From: Chromobacterium subtsugae
GTDB lineage: Bacteria; Pseudomonadota; Gammaproteobacteria; Burkholderiales; Chromobacteriaceae
Assembly (NCBI RefSeq): GCF_001676875.1
Contig: NZ_JYKA01000023.1
Location: forward strand, 1 to 64,000
Direction: 5' to 3'
Length of the DNA stretch: 64,000 nucleotides
The position numbers and the translations under genes were made by a program. The notes under the pieces are model-generated. The model had not been told where the DNA came from and did not search any database. It was given only the letters and a program-made list of their open reading frames with translations. Shown here piece after piece: positions 17,725 through 26,165 of the stretch (positions within the stretch are counted from its first letter, which is position 1; each line of letters begins with the position of its first letter).

Positions 17725-18507
17725 ATGCGTAAACTCCTGCTGACAACCGCCCTCGTCGCCGCCTTCGCCGGCAGCGCCATCGCCGTGGCCGGCCCCTCCA
17801 TCAACGGCCAGCAAATCACCGACGCCCGCATCGACGCCGTCGCCAAAATGATGGAAGCCCAGGGCCAGAACGTGACCCCGCAAGCGCGCGACCAGATCAA
17901 GGACCAGCTGGTCACCGCCGAAGTCCTGCGTCAGGAAGCCGTGAAAAAGGGTCTGGACAAGAGCCCGGAATTCACCGCCGAGCTGGCCAATATGCAAGCG
18001 ATGGCGCTGGCCAACCGCCTGGTCAAGGATTTCGAGAAGGCCAACCCGGTCAGCGACGCCGACCTGAAGGCTGAATACGACAAGCTGGCCGCCTCGGTGC
18101 CGGAAACCAAGCAATACCACGCCCGCCACATCCTGGTGAAGACCGAAGCCGAAGCCAAGGCCGTGATCGAAGCGCTGAAGAAGGGCAAGGCCTTCGACAA
18201 GCTGGCCAAGGAAAAGTCGATCGACCCGGGCAGCAAGAACAAGGGCGGCGATCTGGACTGGCAGGAAGCCGGCACTTTCGTAGCGCCGTTCTCCGAAGCG
18301 ATGAGCAAGCTGGCTAAGGGCGAAGTCACCGCCAAGCCGGTGAAAACCGAATACGGCTGGCACGTGATCAAACTGGACGACGTGCGCACCCAACGCAATG
18401 TGCCGTCGCTGGAGGAAATCCGTCCGCAGCTGACCCAGCGCGTGATGGGCTCCCGCATCGAGAAGTACGTCGCCGATCTGAAGGCCAAGGCCCAGATCCA
18501 GCAGTAA
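17725..18507 (+). CDS. Periplasmic parvulin-type peptidyl-prolyl isomerase (second of three)
   Basis: A 260-residue paralogue with a signal peptide ([22 protein letters not shown]). An N-terminal helical region is followed by a PpiC domain (about 130-225). Here the motif [17 protein letters not shown] is intact, as are [13 protein letters not shown] and [11 protein letters not shown], so both active-site histidines are present and catalysis is likely. The architecture resembles PrsA/Cbf2-type periplasmic foldases. A strong terminator follows at 18525. Confidence 0.93.
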   Translation: MRKLLLTTALVAAFAGSAIAVAGPSINGQQITDARIDAVAKMMEAQGQNVTPQARDQIKDQLVTAEVLRQEAVKKGLDKSPEFTAELANMQAMALANRLVKDFEKANPVSDADLKAEYDKLAASVPETKQYHARHILVKTEAEAKAVIEALKKGKAFDKLAKEKSIDPGSKNKGGDLDWQEAGTFVAPFSEAMSKLAKGEVTAKPVKTEYGWHVIKLDDVRTQRNVPSLEEIRPQLTQRVMGSRIEKYVADLKAKAQIQQ

Positions 18508-18524
18508 GCTCCTCCGGGCAACAC

Positions 18525-18556
18525 AACGGGGACGGCATGCCGTCCCCGTTTCTCTT
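18525..18556 (+). terminator. Intrinsic terminator after the second isomerase
   Basis: A near-perfect palindrome from 18525 to 18550 (AACGGGGACGGC / GCCGTCCCCGTT) is followed by TTTCTCTT. It closes the run that begins upstream with the NfeD/SPFH or yciB genes. Confidence 0.8.
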
Positions 18557-18583
18557 GACAGCCGCTGCCGCCGCGCTTACCTT
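18555..18583 (+). promoter_or_regulatory. Candidate promoter for the third isomerase
   Basis: A perfect TTGACA (18555-18560) begins directly at the end of the preceding terminator. A weak TACCTT (18578-18583) lies 17 bases on. It would give the third isomerase its own transcription start. Confidence 0.45.
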
Positions 18584-18686
18584 CGCGCACATTCGCCCGC
18601 AGGCCTGCCCTGCTCCTCTTTGCGCTGCCTCCGGCGGCCTCATTCGGAAACGCCAAGACATGGCCGCTCCCTCACAGGAAACTCAC

Positions 18687-19415
18687 ATGACCATCACCGT
18701 CAACGGCGTTGAAATCAGCGAAGACATGATCGCCTCGCAACTGGAACACTACAGCGACACCCCCAGCCCGCGCGACACCGCCATCCAGCAGCTGATCCTG
18801 CACACCCTGCTGGTGCAGCAGGCCAAGAGCGAAGGCCTGGACGTCGCCGACGAGCAGCAAGCCATCCAGGCGCTGCTGGACCAGAAGCTGCAAGTCGCCC
18901 CGATCGACGAAGCCAGCTGCCGCGAATTCTACGAACAATATCCGGACCGTTTCGTCAGCGGCGACAGCGCCGTGGCCAGCCACATCCTGCTGCCCAAGGG
19001 CGAAGGCCTGGAAGCCGGCCTAATCAAGGCCAAGGCCGAAGGCATTCTGGCCGAAGTGCAAGCCGCCCCGTCGCGCTTCGCCGACCTGGCCCGCGAACAT
19101 TCCACCTGCCCGTCCGGCCAACAAGGCGGCAGCCTGGGCCAATTCGGCCGCGGCCAGATGGTGCCGGAATTCGAACAGGCGGTATTCAGCACCGCTGCCG
19201 GCGAAATCACGCCCCACCTGGTGGAAACCCAGTTCGGCTACCACATCATCCAGGTCAACGAGCGCGCCGAAGGCAGCAAGATCGGCTTCGACGAGATCAA
19301 GGACCGCCTGCAGCAATACCTGACCGATCTGGCCGCCAACCAAGCCATGCATGAATACCTGAATGGCCTGGTCGGCGCCGCCGACATCAGCGGCTATTCG
19401 ATGAGCGCCCAGTAA
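18687..19415 (+). CDS. Cytoplasmic parvulin-type peptidyl-prolyl isomerase (third of three)
   Basis: A 242-residue protein beginning [22 protein letters not shown], without a signal peptide, so it should stay in the cytoplasm. The N-terminal helical region resembles NifM/PpiC-type chaperones. The PpiC domain (about 90-185) has [31 protein letters not shown] and FGYHIIQV, with both histidines present. The start follows ACAGGAAACTCAC. An intrinsic terminator at 19439-19469 closes the unit and lies inside the 3' end of the convergent chitinase gene. Confidence 0.92.
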   Translation: MTITVNGVEISEDMIASQLEHYSDTPSPRDTAIQQLILHTLLVQQAKSEGLDVADEQQAIQALLDQKLQVAPIDEASCREFYEQYPDRFVSGDSAVASHILLPKGEGLEAGLIKAKAEGILAEVQAAPSRFADLAREHSTCPSGQQGGSLGQFGRGQMVPEFEQAVFSTAAGEITPHLVETQFGYHIIQVNERAEGSKIGFDEIKDRLQQYLTDLAANQAMHEYLNGLVGAADISGYSMSAQ

Positions 19416-19433
19416 GCGCCCATCCTTTCCGCC

Positions 19434-20756
19434 TTACCAGGCCGTCCGCACCGCGCGGACGGCCTTTTTCACTTTGGCCTGCGTCGCCGGCAGCTGATGC
19501 AGGCTGGCGGCCACCGGCTTGGAGAACGGGTAGCCGTCGTGCCGGTCCCAGTTGATCGACCACGTCATCACGCCGCGGAAAGTCGGATACGCCTGCGCCG
19601 GCGACACGCTGCCGCAGCCTTGCAACGCGGTCAGGCAGCTCAGCGCCTTGGCCACGGCGTCGGCGGTGACGAAACCGGAGTTGGCCGAACTGCGGCCGGA
19701 CGGCACGCCGAAAGCCACCTGGTCAGGCCGCAGGCCCTTGAAGCTGCCGGAGGCGCCGTTGCCTAGCGGGAAGCCTTCGATCAGCATCTTGCTGCCCGCC
19801 ACCAGCATATCGGTCGAGCCCTCGGCCAGCGCGCCGTTGGAATACGGCGTGTACAAGCCGCCGTTGTTGTAGTACTGGACATGAATCACCGACAGATCAT
19901 CGCGCAGGCCGTCGATGATAGGCAGATAGGCGCCCCAGTTGCCGCCGTAGGCGACGAAGCCGCCCTGCACGTACGGATGCTCAGGTGCCATCGACAGGTA
20001 GAAGTTGGGGCCGACCTTGGCTTTCAACTGCTTCACCGCGCTGACCAGATTGCTGATCACCGGCGCGCCGACGACGATGCCGCTGCCGCTTTCCAGGTCC
20101 AGATCAATGCCGTCAAACCCGTACTGGGTGAGGATGCCATACAGGCTGTTGACGAAATTCTGCACCTGGGTCGCATTGTTCAGCGTCACCGAGCCATTCT
20201 GCCCGCCCAGCGACAGCACCACCTTCTTGCCCTTGGCCTGCTGCGTCTGGATGTCCTGGATGAACTGGGCGACGCTGCCGGCTCCCGGGTCCAGCGTGAA
20301 GCTGACGTTGCCGTTGCCGGCGTCGTCGGCGAAGGCCACCACGATCACGTCCCAATCGCCGCTGACCTGCGCCAGCGGGAAGGCCGAACCGCTGGGGTTG
20401 GCGAAGTTGTGCCAGTAGCCTATCAGCGCATGCTTGGCGAACGGCGCGGTATTGCCCGGCGGCGGGCTGGGCGGCGTCGGGGGATTCGGCGGGGTCGGCG
20501 GCGTGGGATCGCCGCCGGAGCAGCTGCCGCCCGGCGTCCACAGCGTCGGCGAGGCCGCCGGGTTCCAGTTGGCGCCGACATAAGCGGTATGCGCCACCAG
20601 CGCGGTGTAATTGGCATTGTTATAGCTGACCACATCGCCCGCCTTGTAGGCGGTGCCTTCCGCCCAATTCGGGCAGGCCGCCAGCGCCAAGCCGCCATAG
20701 GCCAGCGCCGCCGCCAGCGTCATCCCGCGCAAAACCCTGCTGATCCCTTTATGCAT
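19434..20756 (-). CDS. Secreted GH18 chitinase with N-terminal chitin-binding module
   Basis: A 440-residue exported enzyme that hydrolyses chitin. A signal peptide (MHKGISRVLRGMTLAAALAYGGLALA) is followed by a CBM5/12-type chitin-binding module (CPNWAEGTAYKAGDVVSYNN to about residue 80). A Pro/Thr/Gly linker of PTPPNPPTP type leads to the GH18 barrel (about 105-425). The catalytic motif DGIDLDLES at about 214-222 retains D-x2-D-x-D-x-E. The start at 20756 has an ideal AAGGAG. The last dozen codons (KKAVRAVRTAW) lie in the opposing terminator. The unusual direct repeat upstream (20790-20808) may be its operator. Confidence 0.94.
   Translation of the reverse strand: MHKGISRVLRGMTLAAALAYGGLALAACPNWAEGTAYKAGDVVSYNNANYTALVAHTAYVGANWNPAASPTLWTPGGSCSGGDPTPPTPPNPPTPPSPPPGNTAPFAKHALIGYWHNFANPSGSAFPLAQVSGDWDVIVVAFADDAGNGNVSFTLDPGAGSVAQFIQDIQTQQAKGKKVVLSLGGQNGSVTLNNATQVQNFVNSLYGILTQYGFDGIDLDLESGSGIVVGAPVISNLVSAVKQLKAKVGPNFYLSMAPEHPYVQGGFVAYGGNWGAYLPIIDGLRDDLSVIHVQYYNNGGLYTPYSNGALAEGSTDMLVAGSKMLIEGFPLGNGASGSFKGLRPDQVAFGVPSGRSSANSGFVTADAVAKALSCLTALQGCGSVSPAQAYPTFRGVMTWSINWDRHDGYPFSKPVAASLHQLPATQAKVKKAVRAVRTAW
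19439..19469 (+). terminator. Intrinsic terminator embedded in the chitinase 3' coding end
   Basis: An 11-base-pair stem (AGGCCGTCCGC / GCGGACGGCCT), a 5-base loop and five T (19465-19469) form a strong plus-strand terminator for the third isomerase gene. The stem is also coding sequence for the last residues of the chitinase on the opposite strand. Confidence 0.85.
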
Positions 20757-20789
20757 TTGCCGTCTCCTTATCTCGCAGTCAACCATAAT

Positions 20790-20808
20790 TGGTATTTAAC
20801 TGGTATTT
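20790..20808. repeat. Direct repeat TGGTATTT upstream of the chitinase, possible operator
   Basis: Two identical TGGTATTT copies (20790-20797 and 20801-20808) lie exactly 11 bases apart, one helical turn, about 35-50 bases upstream of the chitinase ATG. The first also overlaps an inverted ACCATAATTGGT. This suggests a protein-binding site on one face of the helix. Confidence 0.45.
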
Positions 20809-20888
20809 CAGACTATGCGATAGGGGCGAACTTGCAAGGAATAAATGTAAAACAAATATCCAAACAATCATCACCTCAAGGTTAAATA

Positions 20889-20916
20889 TTGACAAATGCA
20901 TATTGGCATATAGAAT
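20889..20916 (+). promoter_or_regulatory. Strong sigma-70 promoter for the S41-like gene
   Basis: A perfect TTGACA (20889-20894) and TAGAAT (20911-20916) are 16 bases apart. The start of transcription would be near 20923, about 50 bases before the ATG at 20975. This is among the best matches to consensus in the window. Confidence 0.75.
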
Positions 20917-20974
20917 CTCTAAGCCCCACGCCAGCACGACTCTCTCTTGCCTTCCGCCCTTCAGGACATTCCGC

Positions 20975-22483
20975 ATGCGCCGCCATTGCCACCCAGCTGC
21001 CCGCCTTCTTCCGGCACTCGCCTTGCTGGCGCTGCCGGGCTGCGCGTGGGCAAACCCGACGGCCGGTTTCGATCGCGCCGCCTGGCAGCAGGACTACCAA
21101 TTGCTGAAACAGACGCTGCAGCAGCGCTACTCCCATCTGGCCTGGATGGCTTCGCCGCAAAGCGGCATCGCCCTGCCCGCGCTGGACCGCCAGGCGCAAG
21201 CCGCGCTGCGGCAAGCCCGCGACGACGCCGAGGCTCGCCAGGCCATCATCGGTTTTCAGCAAGGCTTCCGCGACGGCCATTTCTCGCTGCTGGCCAACAC
21301 GCCAAGCGCCGCGGAAAGCAGCGGCCGCGACGAGCCGGCGCCGCGCGACCTGGCGCGCGACAAGCCGCTGGACGGCTGCGCCGCCCTGGGCTACGAGCAG
21401 GACAGCAAGATCGGGTTCTCGCTGCCGTTCGAAACCCTGCCCGGTTTCCATCTGACTTCGGACGGCCTGTCTGAGTCCATGCGCAGCGGCCTGGCCGACC
21501 TGGGCCGGGCCGGACAGGCGGCGGTGCTGCGCATCCCCACGTTCAGTCCCAAAGGCTATCCGCTGGCATGCCAGCGCGTCTGGCGCGCGGCGATGCCGCA
21601 AACCGGGGCGTTCGACTCGGAAAAACTGTTCCAGCTGACCTACCGGCAATGGTTCGCCGACGTGGCCCAGCGCCTGGCCGAACTGCGCCAGGCCGGCGCC
21701 CGGGTGCTGATCCTCGACGTGGGCAACAATCCCGGCGGCAACGACAGCGGCGACGCGATGACCCGGCTGCTCACCCCTGGCGTGGTCCGCTCTCCGTCGC
21801 TGTGGATGGCCAGGAGCCCGGCCGGCAAAGCCTATCTGGACCAGTGGATTGAGGACTTGAGCAGCGGCCTTCCCGCCTCGGCGAGCGCCAGCGACAAAGC
21901 CAAGCTGCAAGGCCTGTTGCAGGACTTCCGCCAAAAGCGCGCCGAGCTGGATAGCCGGCCGGCGCCGGACATGAGCTGGGTGTGGCGCGAACAGCGCCGA
22001 TGGGACCCTCAGGCCGGCTACAGCCGGCTGATCGCAGCCGGCTACGCGTCCGGCGCGGTGGCTCACCTGGAACCTGGTAGCTATTCGCGGGAAGTGGCGG
22101 AAACGCTGTTCTGGCCAGCGCAGACGGAAAAGCTGAAAGGCGCCTGGCAAGGGCCGGTCTATATCGTCGCCGACCAGAAAACCTACTCCGCCGCCGAGAT
22201 GTTCGTCGCGGTCAGCCGCGACAACGGGCTGGCGAAAATCGTCGGCGCGCGCACCGGCGGCGATGGCTGCGGCTTCATGGGCAAGCTGGAGCCGCTGCTG
22301 CTGCCCCACTCCGGCCTGCGTTTGCGCATTCCCGACTGCGTGCGGCTGCGCGCCGATGGCGGCGACGAAGTCGCCGGCATCCAACCCGACCTGCCGGTGC
22401 CGGCGCAGCCTGGCGAAAGCCGGCGCGCCCGCGCCCAGAAAACCCTGCAAGCCATCGCCGCCGACTTGCTGGCCCAGCCCTAG
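20975..22483 (+). CDS. Exported S41-family (C-terminal processing protease-like) protein
   Basis: A 502-residue protein with an N-terminal export signal (RLLPALALLALPGCAWANP); the cysteine could be lipidated or cleavage could follow AWA. The C-terminal S41 domain has VLILDVGNNPGGNDSGDAM, VYIVADQKTYSAAEMFVAV with the candidate nucleophile serine, and IVGARTGGDGCG. In CtpA/Tsp proteases the last motif carries the catalytic lysine (T-x-G-K-G); here Asp is found instead. It is therefore closer to tricorn/IRBP-type members, or inactive. No PDZ domain is obvious. I placed the start at 20975 because the upstream frame covers the promoter. Confidence 0.8.
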   Translation: MRRHCHPAARLLPALALLALPGCAWANPTAGFDRAAWQQDYQLLKQTLQQRYSHLAWMASPQSGIALPALDRQAQAALRQARDDAEARQAIIGFQQGFRDGHFSLLANTPSAAESSGRDEPAPRDLARDKPLDGCAALGYEQDSKIGFSLPFETLPGFHLTSDGLSESMRSGLADLGRAGQAAVLRIPTFSPKGYPLACQRVWRAAMPQTGAFDSEKLFQLTYRQWFADVAQRLAELRQAGARVLILDVGNNPGGNDSGDAMTRLLTPGVVRSPSLWMARSPAGKAYLDQWIEDLSSGLPASASASDKAKLQGLLQDFRQKRAELDSRPAPDMSWVWREQRRWDPQAGYSRLIAAGYASGAVAHLEPGSYSREVAETLFWPAQTEKLKGAWQGPVYIVADQKTYSAAEMFVAVSRDNGLAKIVGARTGGDGCGFMGKLEPLLLPHSGLRLRIPDCVRLRADGGDEVAGIQPDLPVPAQPGESRRARAQKTLQAIAADLLAQP

Positions 22484-22492
22484 CCCAGACGC

Positions 22493-22523
22493 AAAAAAAA
22501 CCGCTGCCAGAAGGCAGCGGTTT
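22493..22523 (-). terminator. Bidirectional terminator between the S41-like and DsbA-like genes
   Basis: An 11-base-pair stem AAACCGCTGCC / GGCAGCGGTTT (22498-22523) with a 4-base loop is followed on the minus strand by eight T (22500-22493). It ends the MBL-DsbA unit and may also stop the convergent S41 transcript. Confidence 0.88.
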
Positions 22524-22540
22524 CATCCGCGGGGACAGGT

Positions 22541-23224
22541 TCAGCGGCAGCTGTCCGGCGTGCAGAACAGCGCGTCGTCACCGGATGCCGCCAACTTGGG
22601 CAGCCGCTGCGCCAGTTCGGCGGCCAGCTGTTCCGGCTTGCCGAACCAGCCGGACAATTCCAGCCGCTCCAGCTTGCCGTCTTGCTCCAGCACCGCCGAC
22701 GGGAAGCCGCGCAGCCCCCACTGGCTCATCAGGCCGCGCGTCTGGGCGATATGCCGCTCCGCCTCCGCCCTCGCCTCGCGCCAGGCCAGAGCGAAGTCCG
22801 CCGCGGCCAGGCCCTGCTCAAGCGCCAGCTCGCTCAGCGTCTCCAGTTCGGCGATGCGCTTTCCTTCCAGATAATGGGCGCGCTGGATGCGGGCCAGCAT
22901 CGCCAGCGGATCGGCCCCCAGCTTTCCGGCCGCCAGGATCGCCGCGATCGGCGGATCCGAGGCCAGCGGCGCGCCGATATCCTTCAGCAAGCCGTTGAAG
23001 TAGGCGTCGCCGAAAGGCTGGCCGCTCATCTGGGCGATGCGCGCGTCGTGCGGCATCACATAGCCCCGCCAGTCCGGCGTGACGGTGCGGCCTTCGGACT
23101 CATCTATCATGCCGCCGGCGTGCATTTCCACGCTGACGCCGGGCAGCGCCGCCACGGCCTTCAGCAAGGGGGAGGCGCCGTAGCACCAGCCGCACAGCGG
23201 GTCGTAGAAGTAATGCAGTTTCAT
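22541..23224 (-). CDS. DsbA-family thioredoxin-fold protein (FrnE-like)
   Basis: A 227-residue cytoplasmic protein beginning MKLHYFYDPLCGWCYGASPLL. The CGWC active-site pair lies at about 11-14, and the long helical insert (about 60-150) is typical of the DsbA/FrnE group. The cis-proline region is RGFPSAVLEQDG. It ends with CTPDSC, a second cysteine pair. Members are disulphide isomerases or glutathione-dependent enzymes. There is no signal peptide. It lies 11 bases after the degenerate MBL gene on the same strand, so the two are co-transcribed. Confidence 0.88.
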   Translation of the reverse strand: MKLHYFYDPLCGWCYGASPLLKAVAALPGVSVEMHAGGMIDESEGRTVTPDWRGYVMPHDARIAQMSGQPFGDAYFNGLLKDIGAPLASDPPIAAILAAGKLGADPLAMLARIQRAHYLEGKRIAELETLSELALEQGLAAADFALAWREARAEAERHIAQTRGLMSQWGLRGFPSAVLEQDGKLERLELSGWFGKPEQLAAELAQRLPKLAASGDDALFCTPDSCR

Positions 23225-23235
23225 CGCGCGCTCGC

Positions 23236-24096
23236 TTACCACTTCATTTCGCCCTTGCGCACCTTGGCGCCCAGCTCCAGCGTCGACACTTCGGCCGCTT
23301 GCGGGTAAGCCTGCTTCATCGCTTCGATCAGCTCGCCGCTGTTGCGGGTGGCGGCGTTCTTGGCTTCAAACGTCTTCAGATAGTCGCGGGTGTAGCGGAT
23401 GGCGGACACGTCCATCTTGTCGCCGGCGATCATATGGCCCGGCACCACCGTTTCCGGCTTCAGCGCTTCCATGTCGTCCAGCTGCTTGTACCAGCCCTTG
23501 CGCTCGGCATCGTTCTGGGTATCCGCGGTCCAGACATGCATGCCGGAATACACGCCGACATTGCCGACGATGGCGCGGATCGACGGAATCCACACATAGC
23601 CGCGGTGCGCCATCACGCCCTTGGTGTCACGCAGCTCCAGCGCCTTGCCTTCCAGCATGATCTTGTCGGCCTTGATCTCGGTCGGCAGCAGCGGCTTGGC
23701 TTGCGGCGCGTTGGCGCCCATCTTCGGGCCCCAGAACGCCACCTTGCCCTTCACATTGCCCTTGATGTGGGCCAGCACTTCCGGCGCGGCCACCAGCTCG
23801 GCCTTGGGGAAGATCTGCTTCAGCACCGAGGCGCCGAAGTAGTAGTCCGGATCAGCCTGGCTGATGTAGATGGTTTTCAGGTTCTTGCCGCTGTCCAGCA
23901 CGCGGGCGGCGATTCGGTAGGCGTCGGCGCGGGTGAAGCCGGTATCGATCAGCACGGCATCCTTGTCGCCGGACACCAGCACCGAGCTGACGTTGAAGCT
24001 GTTGCCGTCGGCGTTGTAAACCGACAGCTTGAGGTCGCCCGCATGGGCGAAACCGGCGGCGGACAGGGCGGCGGCGATCAGGGTTTGACGGATCAT
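23236..24096 (-). CDS. Exported metallo-beta-lactamase-fold protein with degenerate metal motif
   Basis: A 286-residue protein with a signal peptide (MIRQTLIAAALSAAGFAHA). The MBL fold is clear from SVLVSGDKDAVLIDTGFTRADA, IYISQADPDYYFGASVLKQIFP and ETVVPGHMIAGD. The usual H-x-H-x-D-H metal motif reads SQADPDYYFG at about 77-86: the histidines are replaced and only one aspartate position remains. One late histidine (PGHM) is kept. It may bind no metal, or act as a binding protein. AAGGAG precedes the ATG at 24096. It is divergent from a LysR regulator that probably controls it. Confidence 0.87.
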   Translation of the reverse strand: MIRQTLIAAALSAAGFAHAGDLKLSVYNADGNSFNVSSVLVSGDKDAVLIDTGFTRADAYRIAARVLDSGKNLKTIYISQADPDYYFGASVLKQIFPKAELVAAPEVLAHIKGNVKGKVAFWGPKMGANAPQAKPLLPTEIKADKIMLEGKALELRDTKGVMAHRGYVWIPSIRAIVGNVGVYSGMHVWTADTQNDAERKGWYKQLDDMEALKPETVVPGHMIAGDKMDVSAIRYTRDYLKTFEAKNAATRNSGELIEAMKQAYPQAAEVSTLELGAKVRKGEMKW

Positions 24097-24165
24097 GGTG
24101 TGACTCCTTAAGTCTGGTGCCGGCGCCCGCCGGCGGGTTGAAAGCGATTCGGTGAAGATGCGCAC

Positions 24166-24171
24166 ACTATA
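24166..24171 (-). promoter_or_regulatory. Candidate -10 element for the MBL-DsbA unit
   Basis: TATAGT on the minus strand (24171-24166), with only a poor -35 (TTTATT) 17 bases upstream. A weak -35 fits a promoter activated by the LysR protein encoded divergently at 24238. Confidence 0.4.
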
Positions 24172-24237
24172 AGCGCAGGAATCGCACCAATAAATGGGTT
24201 AAACTGCACATTATTGTTTCAAAAAACGAGCATATTG

Positions 24238-25149
24238 ATGGACAGGCTCACCGCCATGCAGGTTTTCGCCGAGGTGGCGCAACTCGGCAGCTTCACCGCC
24301 GCCGGCGACAAGCTGGACATGTCCCGCCCGATGGTCACCCGCTACGTCGACGAATTGGAGCAATGGCTGGGCGTGCGCCTGCTGCAGCGCTCCACCCGCA
24401 AGGTCACCCTCACCGACGCCGGCCTCGCCTGCCTGGCCCGCTGCCAGCAGATGCTGGAGCTGGCGGCCGAAGTGCGGGCCGACGCCAGCCAGCGCGACGG
24501 CCAGATGCGCGGCCTGCTGCGGGTGACCGCCAGCACCTCCTTCGGCCAGGCAGTGCTGGCCGGCGCCATCGCCGAATTCTCCGAACGCCATCCGCAGTTG
24601 CGGGTGGACCTGCAATTGGGCGACCGCACCGTCAACCTGATAGAAGAAAGAATAGACCTCGCCATCCGCATCACCAATGAGCCAGATCCCGGCCTGGTGG
24701 GACGGCGGCTGTGCGACTGCCGCTCGCTGGCGGTGGCCTCCCCCGCTTACCTCGCGCGCCACGGCGTCCCGCGCCATCCGCTGGAGCTTGAAGCGCACCG
24801 CTGCCTCAGCTACAGCAACTTCGGCCGCAGCGAGTGGCGCTTCCAGCAAGGCGCGGAGGAAGCGCTGCGCGTGCGGGTGAGCGGCCGCATCAGCGCCAAC
24901 GAGGCCAGCGCGCTGCTCAGCGCCGCGCTGGCCGGCGCCGGCGTCAGCCTGCAGCCCAGCTACCTGGCCGCTCCCTACGTCCGCCGCGGCGAGCTGGTGG
25001 CGCTGCTGCCCGGCTGGGAGCCGGCGGTGCTGGGGATCCACGCGCTCTATCCTTCGCGCCGGCTGCTGCCGCTGGCGCTGCGCGGGCTGCTGGACTTCCT
25101 GGCCGAGCGCTTCAGCGGCCCGCAAGCGCCATGGGACCGCCAGCCATGA
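24238..25149 (+). CDS. LysR-family transcriptional regulator
   Basis: A 303-residue regulator beginning MDRLTAMQVFAEVAQLGSFTAAGDKL. The N-terminal winged helix-turn-helix (about 1-60) has SFTAAGDKLDMSRPMVTRYVDELE and GVRLLQRSTRKVTLTDAG. The C-terminal effector domain (about 90-290) has the usual SAALAGAGVSLQPSYL. It is divergent from the MBL-DsbA pair, and the 141-base gap between them is the likely target. The effector is unknown. The ATG at 24238 aligns with the family; an earlier in-frame start is possible. Confidence 0.93.
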   Translation: MDRLTAMQVFAEVAQLGSFTAAGDKLDMSRPMVTRYVDELEQWLGVRLLQRSTRKVTLTDAGLACLARCQQMLELAAEVRADASQRDGQMRGLLRVTASTSFGQAVLAGAIAEFSERHPQLRVDLQLGDRTVNLIEERIDLAIRITNEPDPGLVGRRLCDCRSLAVASPAYLARHGVPRHPLELEAHRCLSYSNFGRSEWRFQQGAEEALRVRVSGRISANEASALLSAALAGAGVSLQPSYLAAPYVRRGELVALLPGWEPAVLGIHALYPSRRLLPLALRGLLDFLAERFSGPQAPWDRQP

Positions 25150-25344
25150 CCGCTGCGCGCGCCTGCGCCATGCCATCCACGTAAAAAGTCATCAGCTTAT
25201 GAAATTTTCCCATATCGCCGGCGGCGAAATACGGGCATGCGGCGATTGCCCGCCGGCCCCATATCGCCTAAGCTCAGGCTGAATGGTTACGCTGGCAATA
25301 CGGCCAGTCCGAATGCAAACTGATAAAGACGTGGAATCAAGCCG

Positions 25345-26127
25345 ATGTGCCAGCTCTTGGGCATGAACTGCAATATCCCTACCGACATCCTGTTTTCCTT
25401 TGAAGGCTTCCATCGCCGCGGCGGCCTCACCGATCATCATGCCGACGGCTGGGGCATCGCCTTTTTCGAGAACAAGGGCTGCCGCGTGTTCCTCGACGAC
25501 AAGCCCTCGGTGGAATCACCGGTGGCCGACCTGGTGCGCCGCTACCCGATAAAGTCGGAAAACGTCATCGCCCACATCCGCAAAGCCACCCAGGGCGAGG
25601 TCAACCTGGCCAATACCCACCCCTTCATGCGCGAGATGTGGGGCCAGTACTGGATCTTCGCCCACAACGGCAACCTGGAGGCCTTCCAGCCCGAGCCCGG
25701 CCAACACTACCGCCCGGTCGGCACCACCGACTCCGAGCGCGCCTTCTGCCATCTGCTGGAAAAACTGCGCGCCAAATGGTCGGAGCCGCCGGAACTGGAA
25801 GCGCTGTTCGACGAAGTGGCGCGGCTGTCAGACGAAATCAGCGCGAGCGGCGTGTTCAACTTCATGCTGAGCAACGGCGAAGCGCTGTTCACGCACTGCT
25901 CCACCCATTTGCACTACATCATCCGCCGCTCGCCGTTCAACACCGCCCACCTGGTGGATGACGACGTCAGCGTGGACTTCGCCACCGTCACCACCCCGCG
26001 CGACCAGGTGGCGATGGTCGCCACCCAGCCGCTGACCGACAACGAGCACTGGCAGGCGCTGTCGCCGGGAGAACTGATTCTGTTCCGCGACGGCGCGCCG
26101 CTGCTGAGCCGGACCCGACCCGCCTGA
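25345..26127 (+). CDS. Class II glutamine amidotransferase (YafJ-like)
   Basis: A 260-residue N-terminal-nucleophile amidohydrolase beginning MCQLLGMNCNIPTDILFSF; Cys2 would be the nucleophile after removal of Met1. The segments HADGWGIAFFENKGCRVF, AHIRKATQGEVNLANTHPF and WIFAHNGNLEAF are characteristic of YafJ-type stand-alone glutaminase domains. The reaction is glutamine hydrolysis, but the ammonia acceptor is unknown. It lies 38 bases upstream of the cNMP/CBS/DUF294 gene. The 195-base gap before it holds two copies of CCATATCGCC but no clear promoter. Confidence 0.93.
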   Translation: MCQLLGMNCNIPTDILFSFEGFHRRGGLTDHHADGWGIAFFENKGCRVFLDDKPSVESPVADLVRRYPIKSENVIAHIRKATQGEVNLANTHPFMREMWGQYWIFAHNGNLEAFQPEPGQHYRPVGTTDSERAFCHLLEKLRAKWSEPPELEALFDEVARLSDEISASGVFNFMLSNGEALFTHCSTHLHYIIRRSPFNTAHLVDDDVSVDFATVTTPRDQVAMVATQPLTDNEHWQALSPGELILFRDGAPLLSRTRPA

Positions 26128-26165
26128 AGCGCCGCGGAGCGGCTCTCCTCATTCAGGGATACGCG

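Noticed and set aside
25208-25268. Two copies of CCATATCGCC as a regulatory repeat
   Set aside because: The copies are about 55 bases apart with no symmetry or promoter context, so there is too little to support a site.
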